Notes under the pieces: generated by a model
What the model was told of the DNA's origin: nothing
The model's database searches: none
What the model saw: the letters and a program-made list of their open reading frames with translations, nothing else
Shown: positions 1 through 8,962 of the stretch, piece after piece
Numbering within the stretch: the stretch's first letter is position 1
How the letters are laid out: every line of letters begins with the position of its first letter
Program-made: the position numbers and the translations under genes
NCBI RefSeq assembly: GCF_002077135.1
Contig: NZ_LDOS01000001.1
Location: forward strand, 74,219-138,218
Length of the DNA stretch: 64,000 nt
Reading direction: 5' to 3'
Source of the DNA: Metallibacterium scheffleri
GTDB taxonomy: Bacteria; Pseudomonadota; Gammaproteobacteria; Xanthomonadales; Rhodanobacteraceae

Positions 1-651
1 GTCGATTGCCAGCGTGGCCTCGCCACGCAGGCCGAGGCCATCGCCGGCCGCCAGCGCGAGTCCGTTGGCGCGCACCGCGCCGCGCGTCACCTGCAGCCAG
101 GTCTGCTCCGCGATATGGTTCAGGGCATGCTGCGCACCGGCCGATGGCCGCCATGCCGACACGCGCGCCGCGGCGTGCAGTGGCAGCGCCGCGCCAGCCT
201 CTGCGGCCGGCGCGGCCAGCACGGTCCAGCCCTGCGCAAGCGGCAGCGGTGCGTAGCCTTGCTGGGCGTAGGACGGCGCGCGATTGGAGCGATCCGGCTG
301 CAGCCAGATCTGCAGAAAATGCACCGGCGCGCGCGCGTCGGCGTTCATCTCGCTGTGGCGGATGCCGTGCCCGGCGCTCATGCGCTGCAATTCGCCAGGG
401 CGGATCACGCCCGACGCTCCGGTGGAATCGCGATGCGCCAGCGCTCCCTGCAGCACCCAGGTGAGGATTTCCATGTTGGCGTGGCCATGCTCGCCGAATC
501 CGGCATCGGGCACCACACGGTCCTCGTTGAGCACACGCAACGCGCCCCAGCCCATCCACGCCGGATCATGGTAGTGGCCGAAGGAAAACGTGTGGCGGCT
601 ATCCAGCCACGCGGTTTGCGTATGCCCGCGCGCCGCGGCCGGGCGCTGCAT
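1..651 (-). CDS. Pirin family protein (YhhW-like), 3' end outside window
   Basis: The minus strand reads a pirin/quercetinase-type bicupin: a WLDSRHTFSFG start region, then GFGEHGHANMEILTWVLQG with cupin metal ligands, then MSAGHGIRHSEMN and FLQIWLQP. These are hallmark pirin blocks. About 217 residues are visible and the frame is still open at base 1, so roughly 15 C-terminal residues are missing compared with YhhW. The ATG at 651 is used. An in-frame GTG at 657 would match the family N-terminus better, and neither has a clear Shine-Dalgarno. Related proteins are metal-dependent and some oxidise quercetin; the substrate here is unknown. It lies downstream of yceI in the same direction, separated by the hairpin element at 726-882. 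Confidence 0.85.
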   Translation of the reverse strand, partial: MQRPAAARGHTQTAWLDSRHTFSFGHYHDPAWMGWGALRVLNEDRVVPDAGFGEHGHANMEILTWVLQGALAHRDSTGASGVIRPGELQRMSAGHGIRHSEMNADARAPVHFLQIWLQPDRSNRAPSYAQQGYAPLPLAQGWTVLAAPAAEAGAALPLHAAARVSAWRPSAGAQHALNHIAEQTWLQVTRGAVRANGLALAAGDGLGLRGEATLAID

Positions 652-725
652 CAACACGACGGTCGCCGCTGCGCGCGGCCGCTGGCGGGCCCGGCAGTCA
701 GGCGGGGCGCCAGGCCAGCCATGCG

Positions 726-882
726 CTCAGAGCCTGCGAAAAATTCCGCGTCGTGCGGAATTTTCATCGGCGCGCCCGGCACAGGTCCGTACGCGCCTGC
801 GCGAATCAGCCACGTGCGTGACCGCTTCGCGTCCGGCCATCCATGGCCGGGCTGAGAGGCTGAAAAATTCACAGCCTCTCAG
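726..882 (-). repeat. Multi-hairpin dispersed repeat, copy A
   Basis: This 157-bp element matches the one at 39050-39207 in inverted orientation, with about six differences by hand alignment (~96%). Read on the minus strand it begins with an 11-bp perfect stem, CTGAGAGGCTG paired with CAGCCTCTCAG around a 9-base loop. A short GGCCATGGATGGCC palindrome follows, and then an AAAATTCC...GGAATTTTT hairpin. The two ends are imperfect inverted repeats (CTGAGAGGCTGTGAA against CTCAGAGCCTGCGAA). Bases 2-4 of the element (TGA) are the stop codon of yceI. It has no coding capacity. It resembles a MITE/REP-like non-autonomous element. Confidence 0.85.
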
Positions 883-1490
883 CGCTTCTTCGCCGCGGGC
901 TTGGCGGCAGGCTTGGCCGCATCGGCTTCGAGCGTGATGCTGATCTGCACGGCATTCGAGACCATCGGCACATAGGCGCTCACGCCGAAATCGCTGCGCT
1001 GGATCTCCGCCGTCGCGTTGAAGCCAATCGCCGGCACCTGCATCATCGGGTTCTCGCCGATCTTGTTGAGGTGGGCGTGCAGCGTTACCGGCCGGGTCAC
1101 GCCGTGCGCGGTCAGCAGACCCTCGATGGTGAACTCGCCGGGCTTGGCGCCGGGGATCACCTTGGTGCTCTTGTAGGTGATGTCGGGGTACTTCGCGGCG
1201 TCGAAGAAATCGGCTTCCTTAAGGTGCGCGTCGAGCGCCGGCACGTGCGTATCCAGCCCGGACATCGGCATGGTCGCCTGCACCGATGACAGCGCCGGAT
1301 CCTGCGCGTCATACACCAGCGTGCCCTTGACCGTGTTCATGTTGGCGCAGGGCATCGAGAAACCGAAATGGTCCCAGCAGAAGCGCACCTGGGTATGCCC
1401 GAGATTGAAGTGATACGTCACCGGCGCAGCCAGCGCCGGCAGTGTGACCAGGGCCAGGCCGGCCGCGAGCAATGCATGGGAAAAACGCAT
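879..1490 (-). CDS. YceI family periplasmic protein
   Basis: This 203-residue protein has a Sec signal peptide (MRFSHALLAAGLALVTLPALA, then A/P) followed by the YceI lipocalin-like beta barrel. Typical blocks are YHFNLGHTQVRFCWDHFGFS, FFDAAKYPDITYKSTKV, the LTAHGVTRPVTLHA strand pair and the closing SDFGVSAYVPMVSNAVQI. Family members bind isoprenoid or amphiphilic molecules in the periplasm; the ligand is not predictable here. The ATG at 1490 is preferred because GGAGGA lies 7 bases upstream and the signal peptide starts there. The C-terminus is a low-complexity KPAAKPAAKKR tail, and its TGA belongs to the repeat at 726-882. It is 43 bases downstream of the nitroreductase and probably co-transcribed. 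Confidence 0.9.
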   Translation of the reverse strand: MRFSHALLAAGLALVTLPALAAPVTYHFNLGHTQVRFCWDHFGFSMPCANMNTVKGTLVYDAQDPALSSVQATMPMSGLDTHVPALDAHLKEADFFDAAKYPDITYKSTKVIPGAKPGEFTIEGLLTAHGVTRPVTLHAHLNKIGENPMMQVPAIGFNATAEIQRSDFGVSAYVPMVSNAVQISITLEADAAKPAAKPAAKKR

Positions 1491-1533
1491 GATGGAATCC
1501 TCCGGAAGCGTTGGGAAATCCGGCGCCGAAGCG

Positions 1534-2127
1534 TCAGTCGATGCGGCAGACCTCGTCGAAACCGAAGCGTGGACTGCGCGGGAACAGGTCACGGCTGGCG
1601 TCACCGTAACCGATGTTGATCAGGAAATTGGATTTGTATGTGGTGTTGGCGAAAAACGCCGCATCGACCTGCGCGTTGTCGAAGCCGGACATCGGCCCGC
1701 AGTCCAGCCCCAGCGCGCGCGCGGCGATGATCAGATACGCGCCCTGCAGGGTGCCGTTGCGGAACGCGGTGATCTCGCTGAGCGCCGGGTTGCCGGCAAA
1801 CCAGCTGCGCGCATCGGCATGCGGGAAGAGCTTGGGCAGGTGCTCGTAAAACGCGTGGTCGGTGGCGACGATCGCGGTCACCGGCGCGGCCAGCGTCTTG
1901 GCGCGATTGCCATCGGACAACAGCGGCCCCAGCTTCGCCTTGGCCGCCTGCGATTTGACGAACACGATGCGTGCCGGCGAGGCGTTGGCGCTGGTCGGCG
2001 CCATCTTCGCCAGGTCATAGATCGCGCGCAGTTGCGCGTCGCTGACTTCGCGCGGCAGGAAGGCGTTGTAGGTGCGCGCTTCGCGGAAAATCTGGTCGAG
2101 CGCGGCGGCGGACAGTTCGGGCTTCAT
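1534..2127 (-). CDS. Nitroreductase family protein (RutE/YdfN-like, malonic semialdehyde reductase type)
   Basis: This is a 197-residue FMN-dependent nitroreductase of the RutE subgroup. Visible blocks are the [41 protein letters not shown] segment (FMN-binding, with the PTSAN motif) and the C-terminal [11 protein letters not shown]...[10 protein letters not shown] glycine-rich segment. RutE reduces malonic semialdehyde in pyrimidine catabolism, but no other rut genes are present, so a general NAD(P)H oxidoreductase role is equally possible. Start ATG 2127 is supported by GGAG five bases upstream. It lies upstream of yceI on the same strand and is divergent from the ELM1-like gene across ~205 bp that should carry both promoters. 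Confidence 0.85.
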   Translation of the reverse strand: MKPELSAAALDQIFREARTYNAFLPREVSDAQLRAIYDLAKMAPTSANASPARIVFVKSQAAKAKLGPLLSDGNRAKTLAAPVTAIVATDHAFYEHLPKLFPHADARSWFAGNPALSEITAFRNGTLQGAYLIIAARALGLDCGPMSGFDNAQVDAAFFANTTYKSNFLINIGYGDASRDLFPRSPRFGFDEVCRID

Positions 2128-2332
2128 CGAGACTCCATGCGGCTGGGCGATTGCTCGCGACGGCGCACAGTGTAGGTGCGGCGCCAGCCCGGCACACGGC
2201 GCGCGTGGCAATGCACTGTCAGCGCGGCATGGACAATGCGCCATCGATTCGCATGCGCCGGCGCGCGCCCGCCCGCTGCCGCGCTTTGCCCGACAATGCG
2301 CCCTGACGGGGCCGGGCGCAGGCGGAGTGGCG

Positions 2333-3283
2333 ATGCATTCGATCTGGGTGATCAGCGATGGCGCGGCGGGCAACCGGCGCCAGGCGCTGGCGCTGGCCGC
2401 GGCGCTGGGCGGCGCGGCGCGCGAGCTGATGCTGCGGCCGCGCGCGCCATGGTCGTGGCTGGCGCCACGCGTCGCGGCGGGCGGACTGCTGGCATGGGAC
2501 CGCCGCGCGCGCGCGCAATTGGCACCGCCGTGGCCCGGGCTGGTCATCGGCTGCGGTCGCCAGGCGGCGCTGGCCACGCGCCAGCTGCGCGAGATCGGCG
2601 GCGGGAGCTGCCGCAGCGTGCAGATCCTCGACCCGCGCTGCGACACGCGTCACTGGGATGTGGTGATCGCACCACGTCACGATGGGCTGCGCGGAGCCAA
2701 CGTGCTCACTCCGCTGGGCTCGCTGCACCCCATCGACACCGCCTGGCTGGCGGACGCGCGCGCCGCCTGGCAACACTTCGCGCACTTGCCGGCGCCGCGC
2801 ATCGGCGTGCTGCTGGGCGGGCCGCGGCGCGGCGTGGCGCTGGATGCCGCGTGGCGGTCAGCGCTGGGCGCAACGCTGCGCGCGCTGTTGCGGCAGGGCG
2901 GCAGCGTGCTGATCACCGCTTCGCGCCGCACGCCCGCCGGCATGGTCGATGCCTGCCTGCAGGCCATTGGCGAGCGGCCGCGGCAGGTATGGCACGGCGC
3001 CGGGGATGGCATAAACCCGTATCCGGGCGTGCTCGCATGGAGCGACCGCCTGCTGGTCAGCCCAGATTCGGTGAACATGCTCAGCGAAGCGGCCGCCTGC
3101 GGCGTGCCGGTGCATAGCGTGGTCAGCGCGCCGCTGCCGCCGCGCCTGGCGCGTTTCCACGCCGCGCTGCGCACGGGTGGCTGGCTGCTCGACGCCGACG
3201 CCACCTATGGCGCGCCGGCGCCGCTGCGCGAAACCGCAGCGATCGCCGCGCGCGTGCGCGACATCCTGCAGGGGGCACGCTGA
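2333..3283 (+). CDS. ELM1/DUF1022 family protein
   Basis: This 316-residue protein begins [22 protein letters not shown], the signature of the bacterial relatives of mitochondrial fission protein ELM1 (PF06258), which have a glycosyltransferase-like two-lobe fold. Later blocks are [68 protein letters not shown] and a C-terminal GWL...PLRET. The [11 protein letters not shown] segment resembles the nucleotide-sugar site of GT-B enzymes. The bacterial function is unknown; an envelope glycoconjugate role is inference. Start ATG 2333 has GGAG upstream. It stands alone on the plus strand. Confidence 0.85.
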   Translation: MHSIWVISDGAAGNRRQALALAAALGGAARELMLRPRAPWSWLAPRVAAGGLLAWDRRARAQLAPPWPGLVIGCGRQAALATRQLREIGGGSCRSVQILDPRCDTRHWDVVIAPRHDGLRGANVLTPLGSLHPIDTAWLADARAAWQHFAHLPAPRIGVLLGGPRRGVALDAAWRSALGATLRALLRQGGSVLITASRRTPAGMVDACLQAIGERPRQVWHGAGDGINPYPGVLAWSDRLLVSPDSVNMLSEAAACGVPVHSVVSAPLPPRLARFHAALRTGGWLLDADATYGAPAPLRETAAIAARVRDILQGAR

Positions 3284-3381
3284 GCGGAAGGACGGGATGG
3301 CGGCGCGCGCCGTCGCGTTGGCGTCATCGACGGAGCATGCGCGACACAAAGTGAATCCCTGCATTGCCCGACGCGCGCCGA

Positions 3382-3424
3382 ATGCCCGTCTCCGCCTGCG
3401 CGGGGGCAGGCTCTCCGCGGGCAT
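3382..3424. repeat. REP-like nested palindrome
   Basis: An outer inverted pair ATGCCCG (3382-3388) and CGGGCAT (3418-3424) encloses an inner pair GCCTGC (3394-3399) and GCAGGC (3406-3411), with similar TCTCC spacers on both sides. It sits in the ~270-bp gap between the ELM1-like gene and the convergent glnE, where transcripts from both sides end. It has no U-tract, so it is not a classical intrinsic terminator. I saw no second copy in this window. The rest of the gap (3284-3554) holds nothing I can recognise. Confidence 0.4.
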
Positions 3425-3554
3425 GACGATCACGAGGTGATGGCTGTTCGACCGCCGCTACGCTGCTGCCCGTTCGCAATGACCCGTTTGGGTTTACCCG
3501 CTCGCGCTGATCAGCTGCCGGATACCCGCCCCCTGCCCGTGCCCCTGCGCCCTG

Positions 3555-6434
3555 CTAACGGCTGCCAGCCCCATCGGCGAACACAAACCCGCATTCGGCG
3601 GCCACGCGCAGCACCGCGTCGGCGTGCTGCTGCAGCACGGGCTCGCGCGCAAGCAGGCGTGGGCGGTCGTCCAGGGTGCAGCTCAGCGCGTGTTGCAGCA
3701 GCGCGGCATGCGCGGCGCGCAGTGCTGCGGCCTGCGCGGTGCGCAACACATGCAGACTTTCCAGCACGGTGATCAGCGCCGCGCTGGCGGTGCTCTCGGT
3801 GATCAGCGGCGCGCGCGCGGCATGCGCCAGCACCAGGCCCTGCAGCAGGAATTCCAGATCCAGCAGACCGCCGGCGCCCTGTTTCAGATCGAAGCGCTGC
3901 GCGTCGGAGCGATCGCGTTCAGCACGCCAGCGTTCGCGCATGGCGCCGACTTCGGCAGCGACTTGCGCGGCTGCGCGCGGTTGCGCCAGCACGCGCTGGC
4001 GCACCTGCGCGAAAGCCGCGCCCAGCTGCGCATCACCGCACACGACGCGCGCGCGCACCAGCGCCTGATGCTCCCAGGTCCAGGCGCGCTGCTGTTGATA
4101 GTCGGCATAGGCATCCATGCTCTGCACCAGCAGACTCTTGCTGCCATCCGGGCGCAGGCGTGTATCCACCGCATAAAGTTGCCCCGCGCGGGTGACCGCA
4201 CCCAGCCAGTGCACCACGCGTTGCGCCAGGCGCTGGTACCACTGCGACCCTTCCAGCGGACGCGGCCCATCGCTGCCCTGCGTGGCGCGCGCGGCGTCAT
4301 ACACGAACGCCACATCGAGATCGCTGGCAAAGCCCAGTTCGTGCCCACCCAGGCTGCCGTAGCCGATCACGCAGAAGCCGAGGCCATTGCCCGGCAGACG
4401 GCCGTGGCGCGCGACCAGCTCGCCTTCGGCCAGACGCAGCACGGCGTTGAGCACGGCCTCGGCCAGCGCCGCCAGCCGGCGCGCGGTGGCCGGCGCATCG
4501 GCGCGATCGTCGGCAAAGGCCAGACCCAGCCGAAACGCCAGGCTGGCGCGCGCCTCGTTGATGCGTTCCAGTTCAGCCTCGGGGCCGCGTTCGTCCAGTG
4601 CGTCGAGCAGGTGCGCGATCTCGGCGGCGATGGCCGCGGCCTTCAGCGGCAACTGCTCGATGCGCGGATCGAGCACGTCGTCGAGCAGCAGCGGCTGCGC
4701 CAGCACGCGCGCCGCCAGGAACGCGCGCTCGGCGCACAGCACCGCGAGGCGCTGCAGCGCGGCGGGTGATTCTTCCAGCAGCGCCAGATAGGCTGGGCGC
4801 CGCGCGATGTTGTGCAGCAGGCGCAGCAGGCGCGGCAACGCCAGGTGCGGCGCGGCGCTGTGGCGCGCGGCATGCAGCACCCGCGGCAGCAAACGCTCCA
4901 GGCCGGCCCGTGCGGACTCGCTCATGCCGCGCACGGCGCGACTGCCGGCCAACGCCTGCAGCGCCGCGCCGGACTCTGCATCCAGTGCGCAGGCGCTGAT
5001 CGCGGCGGCAGTGGCGTTGCCGACTTGCATGTCGCGCCACAGCGCCAGCAGCGCGTCCTGCCCGGGCACGCGGGCCGCTGCGGCGCCATCGAGGATCGGC
5101 GCGAAGGCGGCGCTGATCGCGGCGCGCTGCGCGGCCAGCGCGGCATCCAGCGCGGCGTCATCGACATAGCCGAGTCCGCACGCGATGCGCAGCCGCGCCA
5201 GTGGCTCATCCGGCAACGCGTGGGTTTGCGCGTCGGCCAGCATCTGCACGCGATTTTCGACGTGGCGCAGCAGCGTCCATGCCTGCCGCAAGATGCGCGC
5301 GCGCGCACTGGCGATGAAGCCGCGCCGCTCCGCCGCCAGCAGCGCCGGCAGCAGGCCGGGCTCGCGCAGGCCGGGCTCGCGCCCGCCGCGAATCAGTTGT
5401 TCGAGCTGCACGCTGAACTCGATCTCGCGGATGCCGCCGGGGCCAAGCTTGAGGTTCGCGGCCAGGTCTTTGCGCGCCACCTCGGCGTCGATCAGCGTCT
5501 TCATCGCGCGCAGGCCGGCAAAGGCGGTGTAATCCAGGTAGCGGCGATAGACGAACGGCCGCAACTGCGCCAGCAGTTGCCGCCCGGCATCGAGATCGCC
5601 GGCCACCGGGCGCGCCTTGATCCAGGCGTAACGTTCCCAGTCGCGGCCCTCGCTCTGGTAATAGGCCTCCATCGCCGCGAACGACCACGCCAGGCGCCCG
5701 GCGCTGCCATACGGACGCAGACGCAGATCCACGCGCGCGACCTGGCCGTCGGCGGTGACTTCGCTGAGCAGACCGACGAATTCGCGTGTCAGCCGCGCGC
5801 AGTATTCGCTGGCCTCCAGCGCGCGCGTGCCGTCGCTGTGGCCTTCCTCGGGGTAGGCCAGGATCAGGTCGACATCCGAGGAGAAATTGAGCTCGCCGCC
5901 ACCCAGCTTGCCCAGCGCCAGCACCGTCATGCGCTGCGCGCGCCCCTGCATATCGCGCAGCACGCCGTGGCGCGCACGCAGGCTGCGCTCGGCGTGGCGC
6001 AAGGCCAGCTCGAGCAGGGCCGCATACAGGCTGCTGGTGGCGGCGAGGGTTTCGGCGAGCGTATCCAGTGCGTTGACGTCGCGGAAGACCAGACGCAGCG
6101 CTTCGCGCGCGCGCGTCTGGCGCAGCTGCATCAGGGCCGCGTCGCGCGCTTCGGGCAGCCCCGGTCCGGCCAGCAGACGCGCGCCGGGATCACCGCCACT
6201 GCCCAGCCAGTGCAGGCCCGCAGGCGCCAGCAGCTGTGGCTGCGCACGCAGCACGCTGGAGGCGAAATCACTGACCAACAGCAGGCGCTGCACACGCTCG
6301 GCAACGCCGGCATCGTCGTAATACGGCACCGCGGCCATGCGCAAATGCGCGACCAGATCGGCATAGCGCTGCGCCAGCAGCGCGCGCAACGGCGGCGCCA
6401 GCGGCGCGTGCGCGGTAACGCATGCCTGGCTCAT
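3555..6434 (-). CDS. glnE: Bifunctional glutamine synthetase adenylyltransferase / adenylyl-removing enzyme
   Basis: At 959 residues this is the usual GlnE size. The protein has two tandem nucleotidyltransferase domains. The N-terminal adenylyl-removase half carries LGKLGGGELNFSSDVDLILAY near residue 181. The C-terminal adenylyltransferase half carries IGYGSLGGHELGFASDLDVAFVYD near residue 700. Both keep the paired acidic SDxD metal ligands, so both activities should be intact. GlnE adds or removes AMP on glutamine synthetase in response to PII and glutamine, setting nitrogen assimilation. Start ATG 6434 overlaps the stop of the glutathione peroxidase gene by four bases (ATGA), implying translational coupling. 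The combination of gpx and glnE looks like chance operon sharing. Confidence 0.97.
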   Translation of the reverse strand: MSQACVTAHAPLAPPLRALLAQRYADLVAHLRMAAVPYYDDAGVAERVQRLLLVSDFASSVLRAQPQLLAPAGLHWLGSGGDPGARLLAGPGLPEARDAALMQLRQTRAREALRLVFRDVNALDTLAETLAATSSLYAALLELALRHAERSLRARHGVLRDMQGRAQRMTVLALGKLGGGELNFSSDVDLILAYPEEGHSDGTRALEASEYCARLTREFVGLLSEVTADGQVARVDLRLRPYGSAGRLAWSFAAMEAYYQSEGRDWERYAWIKARPVAGDLDAGRQLLAQLRPFVYRRYLDYTAFAGLRAMKTLIDAEVARKDLAANLKLGPGGIREIEFSVQLEQLIRGGREPGLREPGLLPALLAAERRGFIASARARILRQAWTLLRHVENRVQMLADAQTHALPDEPLARLRIACGLGYVDDAALDAALAAQRAAISAAFAPILDGAAAARVPGQDALLALWRDMQVGNATAAAISACALDAESGAALQALAGSRAVRGMSESARAGLERLLPRVLHAARHSAAPHLALPRLLRLLHNIARRPAYLALLEESPAALQRLAVLCAERAFLAARVLAQPLLLDDVLDPRIEQLPLKAAAIAAEIAHLLDALDERGPEAELERINEARASLAFRLGLAFADDRADAPATARRLAALAEAVLNAVLRLAEGELVARHGRLPGNGLGFCVIGYGSLGGHELGFASDLDVAFVYDAARATQGSDGPRPLEGSQWYQRLAQRVVHWLGAVTRAGQLYAVDTRLRPDGSKSLLVQSMDAYADYQQQRAWTWEHQALVRARVVCGDAQLGAAFAQVRQRVLAQPRAAAQVAAEVGAMRERWRAERDRSDAQRFDLKQGAGGLLDLEFLLQGLVLAHAARAPLITESTASAALITVLESLHVLRTAQAAALRAAHAALLQHALSCTLDDRPRLLAREPVLQQHADAVLRVAAECGFVFADGAGSR

Positions 6435-6922
6435 GCCGCGGCGGGCAACAGCGTATCCAGCTCGCGTCCGATCGCCGCGGGCGTATCGGTGGGCGCGTAG
6501 CGCGCGCGTACCCTGCCCTCGGCATCGACCAGGAACTTGGTGAAGTTCCACTTGATGCCCTGCGAGCCAAGTACGCCGGGCGCCTCGCGCTTCAGCCATT
6601 GATACAGCGGATGCGTGTCGGCGCCGTTGACCGCGATCCTGGCGAACAGCGGGAAACTCACCTCGTAGTTGAGCGTGCAGAACTGGCGGATTTCCTCGGC
6701 GGCACCTGGCTCCTGGTGGCCAAACTGGTCGCAGGGAAAACCGAGGATTTCCAGTCCGCGCGCGCGGTACTGTCGATACAAGGCCTCCAGTCCACGATAT
6801 TGCGGCGTGAAGCCGCACTTCGATGCCACGTTGACAATCAGCAGGGTCTTGCCGAGATAGCGCGACAAGGCCATGTCCTCACCCTCCAGCGTGGTGGCAT
6901 GCAAGGTGGCAAGCGGGCTCAT
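6431..6922 (-). CDS. Glutathione peroxidase (BtuE-like)
   Basis: This 163-residue protein shows the complete glutathione peroxidase signature: VNVASKCGFTPQY with the peroxidatic Cys at residue 36 (cysteine, not selenocysteine), GFPCDQFGHQEPG with the catalytic Gln, and IKWNFTKFLVD with the catalytic Trp and Asn. There is no signal peptide, so it should be cytoplasmic. Bacterial members usually accept thioredoxin rather than glutathione and remove H2O2 and alkyl hydroperoxides. It is the first gene of a two-gene unit with glnE (ATGA overlap). It is divergent from the Sco gene over ~95 bp. Confidence 0.93.
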   Translation of the reverse strand: MSPLATLHATTLEGEDMALSRYLGKTLLIVNVASKCGFTPQYRGLEALYRQYRARGLEILGFPCDQFGHQEPGAAEEIRQFCTLNYEVSFPLFARIAVNGADTHPLYQWLKREAPGVLGSQGIKWNFTKFLVDAEGRVRARYAPTDTPAAIGRELDTLLPAAA

Positions 6923-7016
6923 GCACGGACTCCATCGAAGCGGGATGCGCGGTATAGCACTTGCGCCGCGCCGCCGCAGGGATGAACCGCGGTGATCGAT
7001 CGTGATTCAATAGCGC

Positions 7017-7610
7017 ATGTCGCGCCGCTTGCTGATTGTCCTCGCCACCTTTTCACTGCTGTTGAGCGCGTGCTCGCATGCGCCCCGCCCATGGCTGCTG
7101 ACCGATGTGCGCGGGCATCTGCCCGATCTGCGCTTTCATCTGATCAACGACCTCGGCCAGCCAGTGACCGGTGCCAGCTATCGCGGCAAGGCCGTGCTGC
7201 TGTACTTCGGCTACACGCATTGCCCGGACGTGTGCCCGACCACGCTGGCGCACCTGACCGTGGTGTTGCAAAACCTCGGCCCGCTGGCGCAGCGCGTGCG
7301 CGTGTTGTTCGTCAGCGTCGATCCCAAACGCGACACGCCGGCCCTGCTGCGCGCCTACACCAGTGCCTTCGGCCCGCACATCATCGGCCTGACCGGCACG
7401 CCCGATGCGATCGCGCGCGTGGCCAAGCGCTACCGCGTGGCCTACAGCTACGGCAAGCCGGATGCCACCGGCAATTACGTGGTCAACCATAGCGCGGCGA
7501 TCTTCATTTTCGACCCGCAGGGTCGCGCGCGCCTGCTGGCGACGGAGCACGATTCAGTTGCGCAACTGACCCACGACCTGCACCTGTTGCTGACGGAGCC
7601 CAACGCATGA
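7017..7610 (+). CDS. SCO1/SenC family copper chaperone lipoprotein
   Basis: This 197-residue Sco protein is a likely lipoprotein: the lipobox LLSAC places the acylated Cys at residue 19. The thioredoxin-like domain has the copper site C69-x3-C73 in GYTHCPDVCPTT and the third ligand His158 in YVVNHSAAIF. Sco proteins deliver copper to, or reduce, the CuA site of cytochrome oxidase subunit II at the outer face of the inner membrane. Subunit II is encoded nearby at 15511-16458. The stop overlaps the start of the PCuAC gene by four bases (ATGA). Confidence 0.95.
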   Translation: MSRRLLIVLATFSLLLSACSHAPRPWLLTDVRGHLPDLRFHLINDLGQPVTGASYRGKAVLLYFGYTHCPDVCPTTLAHLTVVLQNLGPLAQRVRVLFVSVDPKRDTPALLRAYTSAFGPHIIGLTGTPDAIARVAKRYRVAYSYGKPDATGNYVVNHSAAIFIFDPQGRARLLATEHDSVAQLTHDLHLLLTEPNA

Positions 7611-8137
7611 ATTTGCCTCGCCACCTGCTGGCCCACGCCTTGCTCGCCGCGGGTCTGCTGGCCGCGCCCTTGCTGGCAAACGCCGCGCCACCTGCCGCAT
7701 CCGCGCACGCGCCGATGCACGACATGCCGGGCATGGCGCCTGCTCCGGACGCGCGCGCTCTGCCCACCGCGCGCGTCGCGGTCACCGACGCCTGGGTGCG
7801 CTGGCTGCCGGCGGGGCTGCCGATGGGCGGGTATTTTTCGCTGCGCAACCTGGGCAGGCAGCCGCTGCAACTGGTCGGCGCGACCAGTCCCAGCTACCGG
7901 ATGGTCATGTTGCACGAGAGCATCAGCCGTGGCGGCATGGAACGCATGGTGCACGTCGATCAGGTGTCGATCGCGCCGGGGCAGGGCGTGCACTTCGCGC
8001 CCGGCGGCTATCACCTGATGCTGATGCACGCCGCGTCCACGGTGCAGCCCGGCACACGCGTGCGCATCGACCTGCAGTTCGCAGGCCATGCGCCGTACCC
8101 GGTCGAATTCACGGTGCGGCCCGCCGCCGCGCATTGA
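7607..8137 (+). CDS. PCu(A)C copper chaperone
   Basis: This 176-residue periplasmic copper chaperone has a signal peptide ending near LLANAA. A His/Met-rich stretch follows (MHDMPGM, residues 37-43). The PCuAC copper motif H-x10-M-x21-H-x-M is met exactly by His103, Met114, His136 and Met138. PCuAC loads Cu(I) into the CuA centre, typically together with Sco, and the ATGA overlap with the Sco gene fits that partnership. The MHDMPGM segment may be an extra copper-binding site (inference). The 3' end overlaps the convergent ctaG gene by 29 bp. Confidence 0.95.
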   Translation: MNLPRHLLAHALLAAGLLAAPLLANAAPPAASAHAPMHDMPGMAPAPDARALPTARVAVTDAWVRWLPAGLPMGGYFSLRNLGRQPLQLVGATSPSYRMVMLHESISRGGMERMVHVDQVSIAPGQGVHFAPGGYHLMLMHAASTVQPGTRVRIDLQFAGHAPYPVEFTVRPAAAH

Positions 8138-8948
8138 GGTGCCGGCGTGCGTCCAGCAGCGTCCAGCGCCGCATCGCCAGCAGCGCAGCGATGACGCTCA
8201 TCATCGCCGCCGGAATCCAGATGATCAGCCCGCCGAGATATTGATCGGTCTGGAAAGTCAGCCACGGAAACACGCGCCCGCACACCTCGAAGGCCGGATA
8301 CAGGTCTTCGCCGGTAAAGGTGATGAAGGCACCCATCATGATCTGCGGCAGCGCGACCAGCAGCGGCAGCACCACGCGCATCCCCGGTGACAACCGCGCC
8401 GGCGGCTTGGCGCGCGGGTCCAGCACCAGCCACCAGAACAGGAACCCATCGAGCAGCATGCTCCAGTTCATCAGACGGTAGATGCGGTCGTCCAGCATGG
8501 CCACGAACTGCACCGGCGGATACAGCCACAGCGCGATCACGCCGACGAACAGGCTGGCCGCCACCCAGGGATCGAGTAGCACGTTCATGGCCCAGCGCAG
8601 CGGCGGCAACCCGCGCAGCATACGTGCGCCGCGCACGCGCCAGCGCAGTGGCAACGCGGCGCGCAATTGCGGCCCCGGATAGGCCAGCACCAGCAGAAAC
8701 GGCCCGAGATGATGCAGCACCAGATGCTGCAGCCGCTGCAGGAAAAACGCGTGCTCGGAAAAATAATCCCAGCGCGACTGCATGGCCACGTAGCACAACG
8801 CCAGACCGATCCACCATGCCGCGCGGCGCCAGCGCGAAACCGGGCGCAGGCGCTGCCCGCGCCAGTACAGCACGATCGCGGCAATGGCCAGCAGCCATGC
8901 CAGGGGCGAAGGTTCCCAGGGCACGAAGAATTGCAGCAACGCGTGCAT
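8109..8948 (-). CDS. ctaG: Cytochrome c oxidase assembly factor, caa3-type CtaG
   Basis: This 279-residue polytopic membrane protein of the Caa3_CtaG family (PF09678) has about seven hydrophobic segments. Conserved His-rich helices include LQHLVLHHLGPFLLVLAYPGP, and PQIMMGAFITF occurs in the middle. It is not homologous to Cox11, although both are called CtaG. Bacillus CtaG is needed for caa3 oxidase, probably in CuB insertion. It follows ctaB by 14 bases in the same direction and probably ends the ctaA-ctaB operon. The 3' end overlaps the PCuAC gene on the opposite strand. Confidence 0.9.
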   Translation of the reverse strand: MHALLQFFVPWEPSPLAWLLAIAAIVLYWRGQRLRPVSRWRRAAWWIGLALCYVAMQSRWDYFSEHAFFLQRLQHLVLHHLGPFLLVLAYPGPQLRAALPLRWRVRGARMLRGLPPLRWAMNVLLDPWVAASLFVGVIALWLYPPVQFVAMLDDRIYRLMNWSMLLDGFLFWWLVLDPRAKPPARLSPGMRVVLPLLVALPQIMMGAFITFTGEDLYPAFEVCGRVFPWLTFQTDQYLGGLIIWIPAAMMSVIAALLAMRRWTLLDARRHLNARRRAAP

Positions 8949-8962
8949 CGCCGGCAGCGCGC

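Noticed and set aside
4812-6500. 562-codon open frame opposite glnE
   Set aside because: It has Arg/Gln/Ala-rich content with no family match and lies wholly antisense to a well-conserved gene. This is a typical GC-bias shadow.
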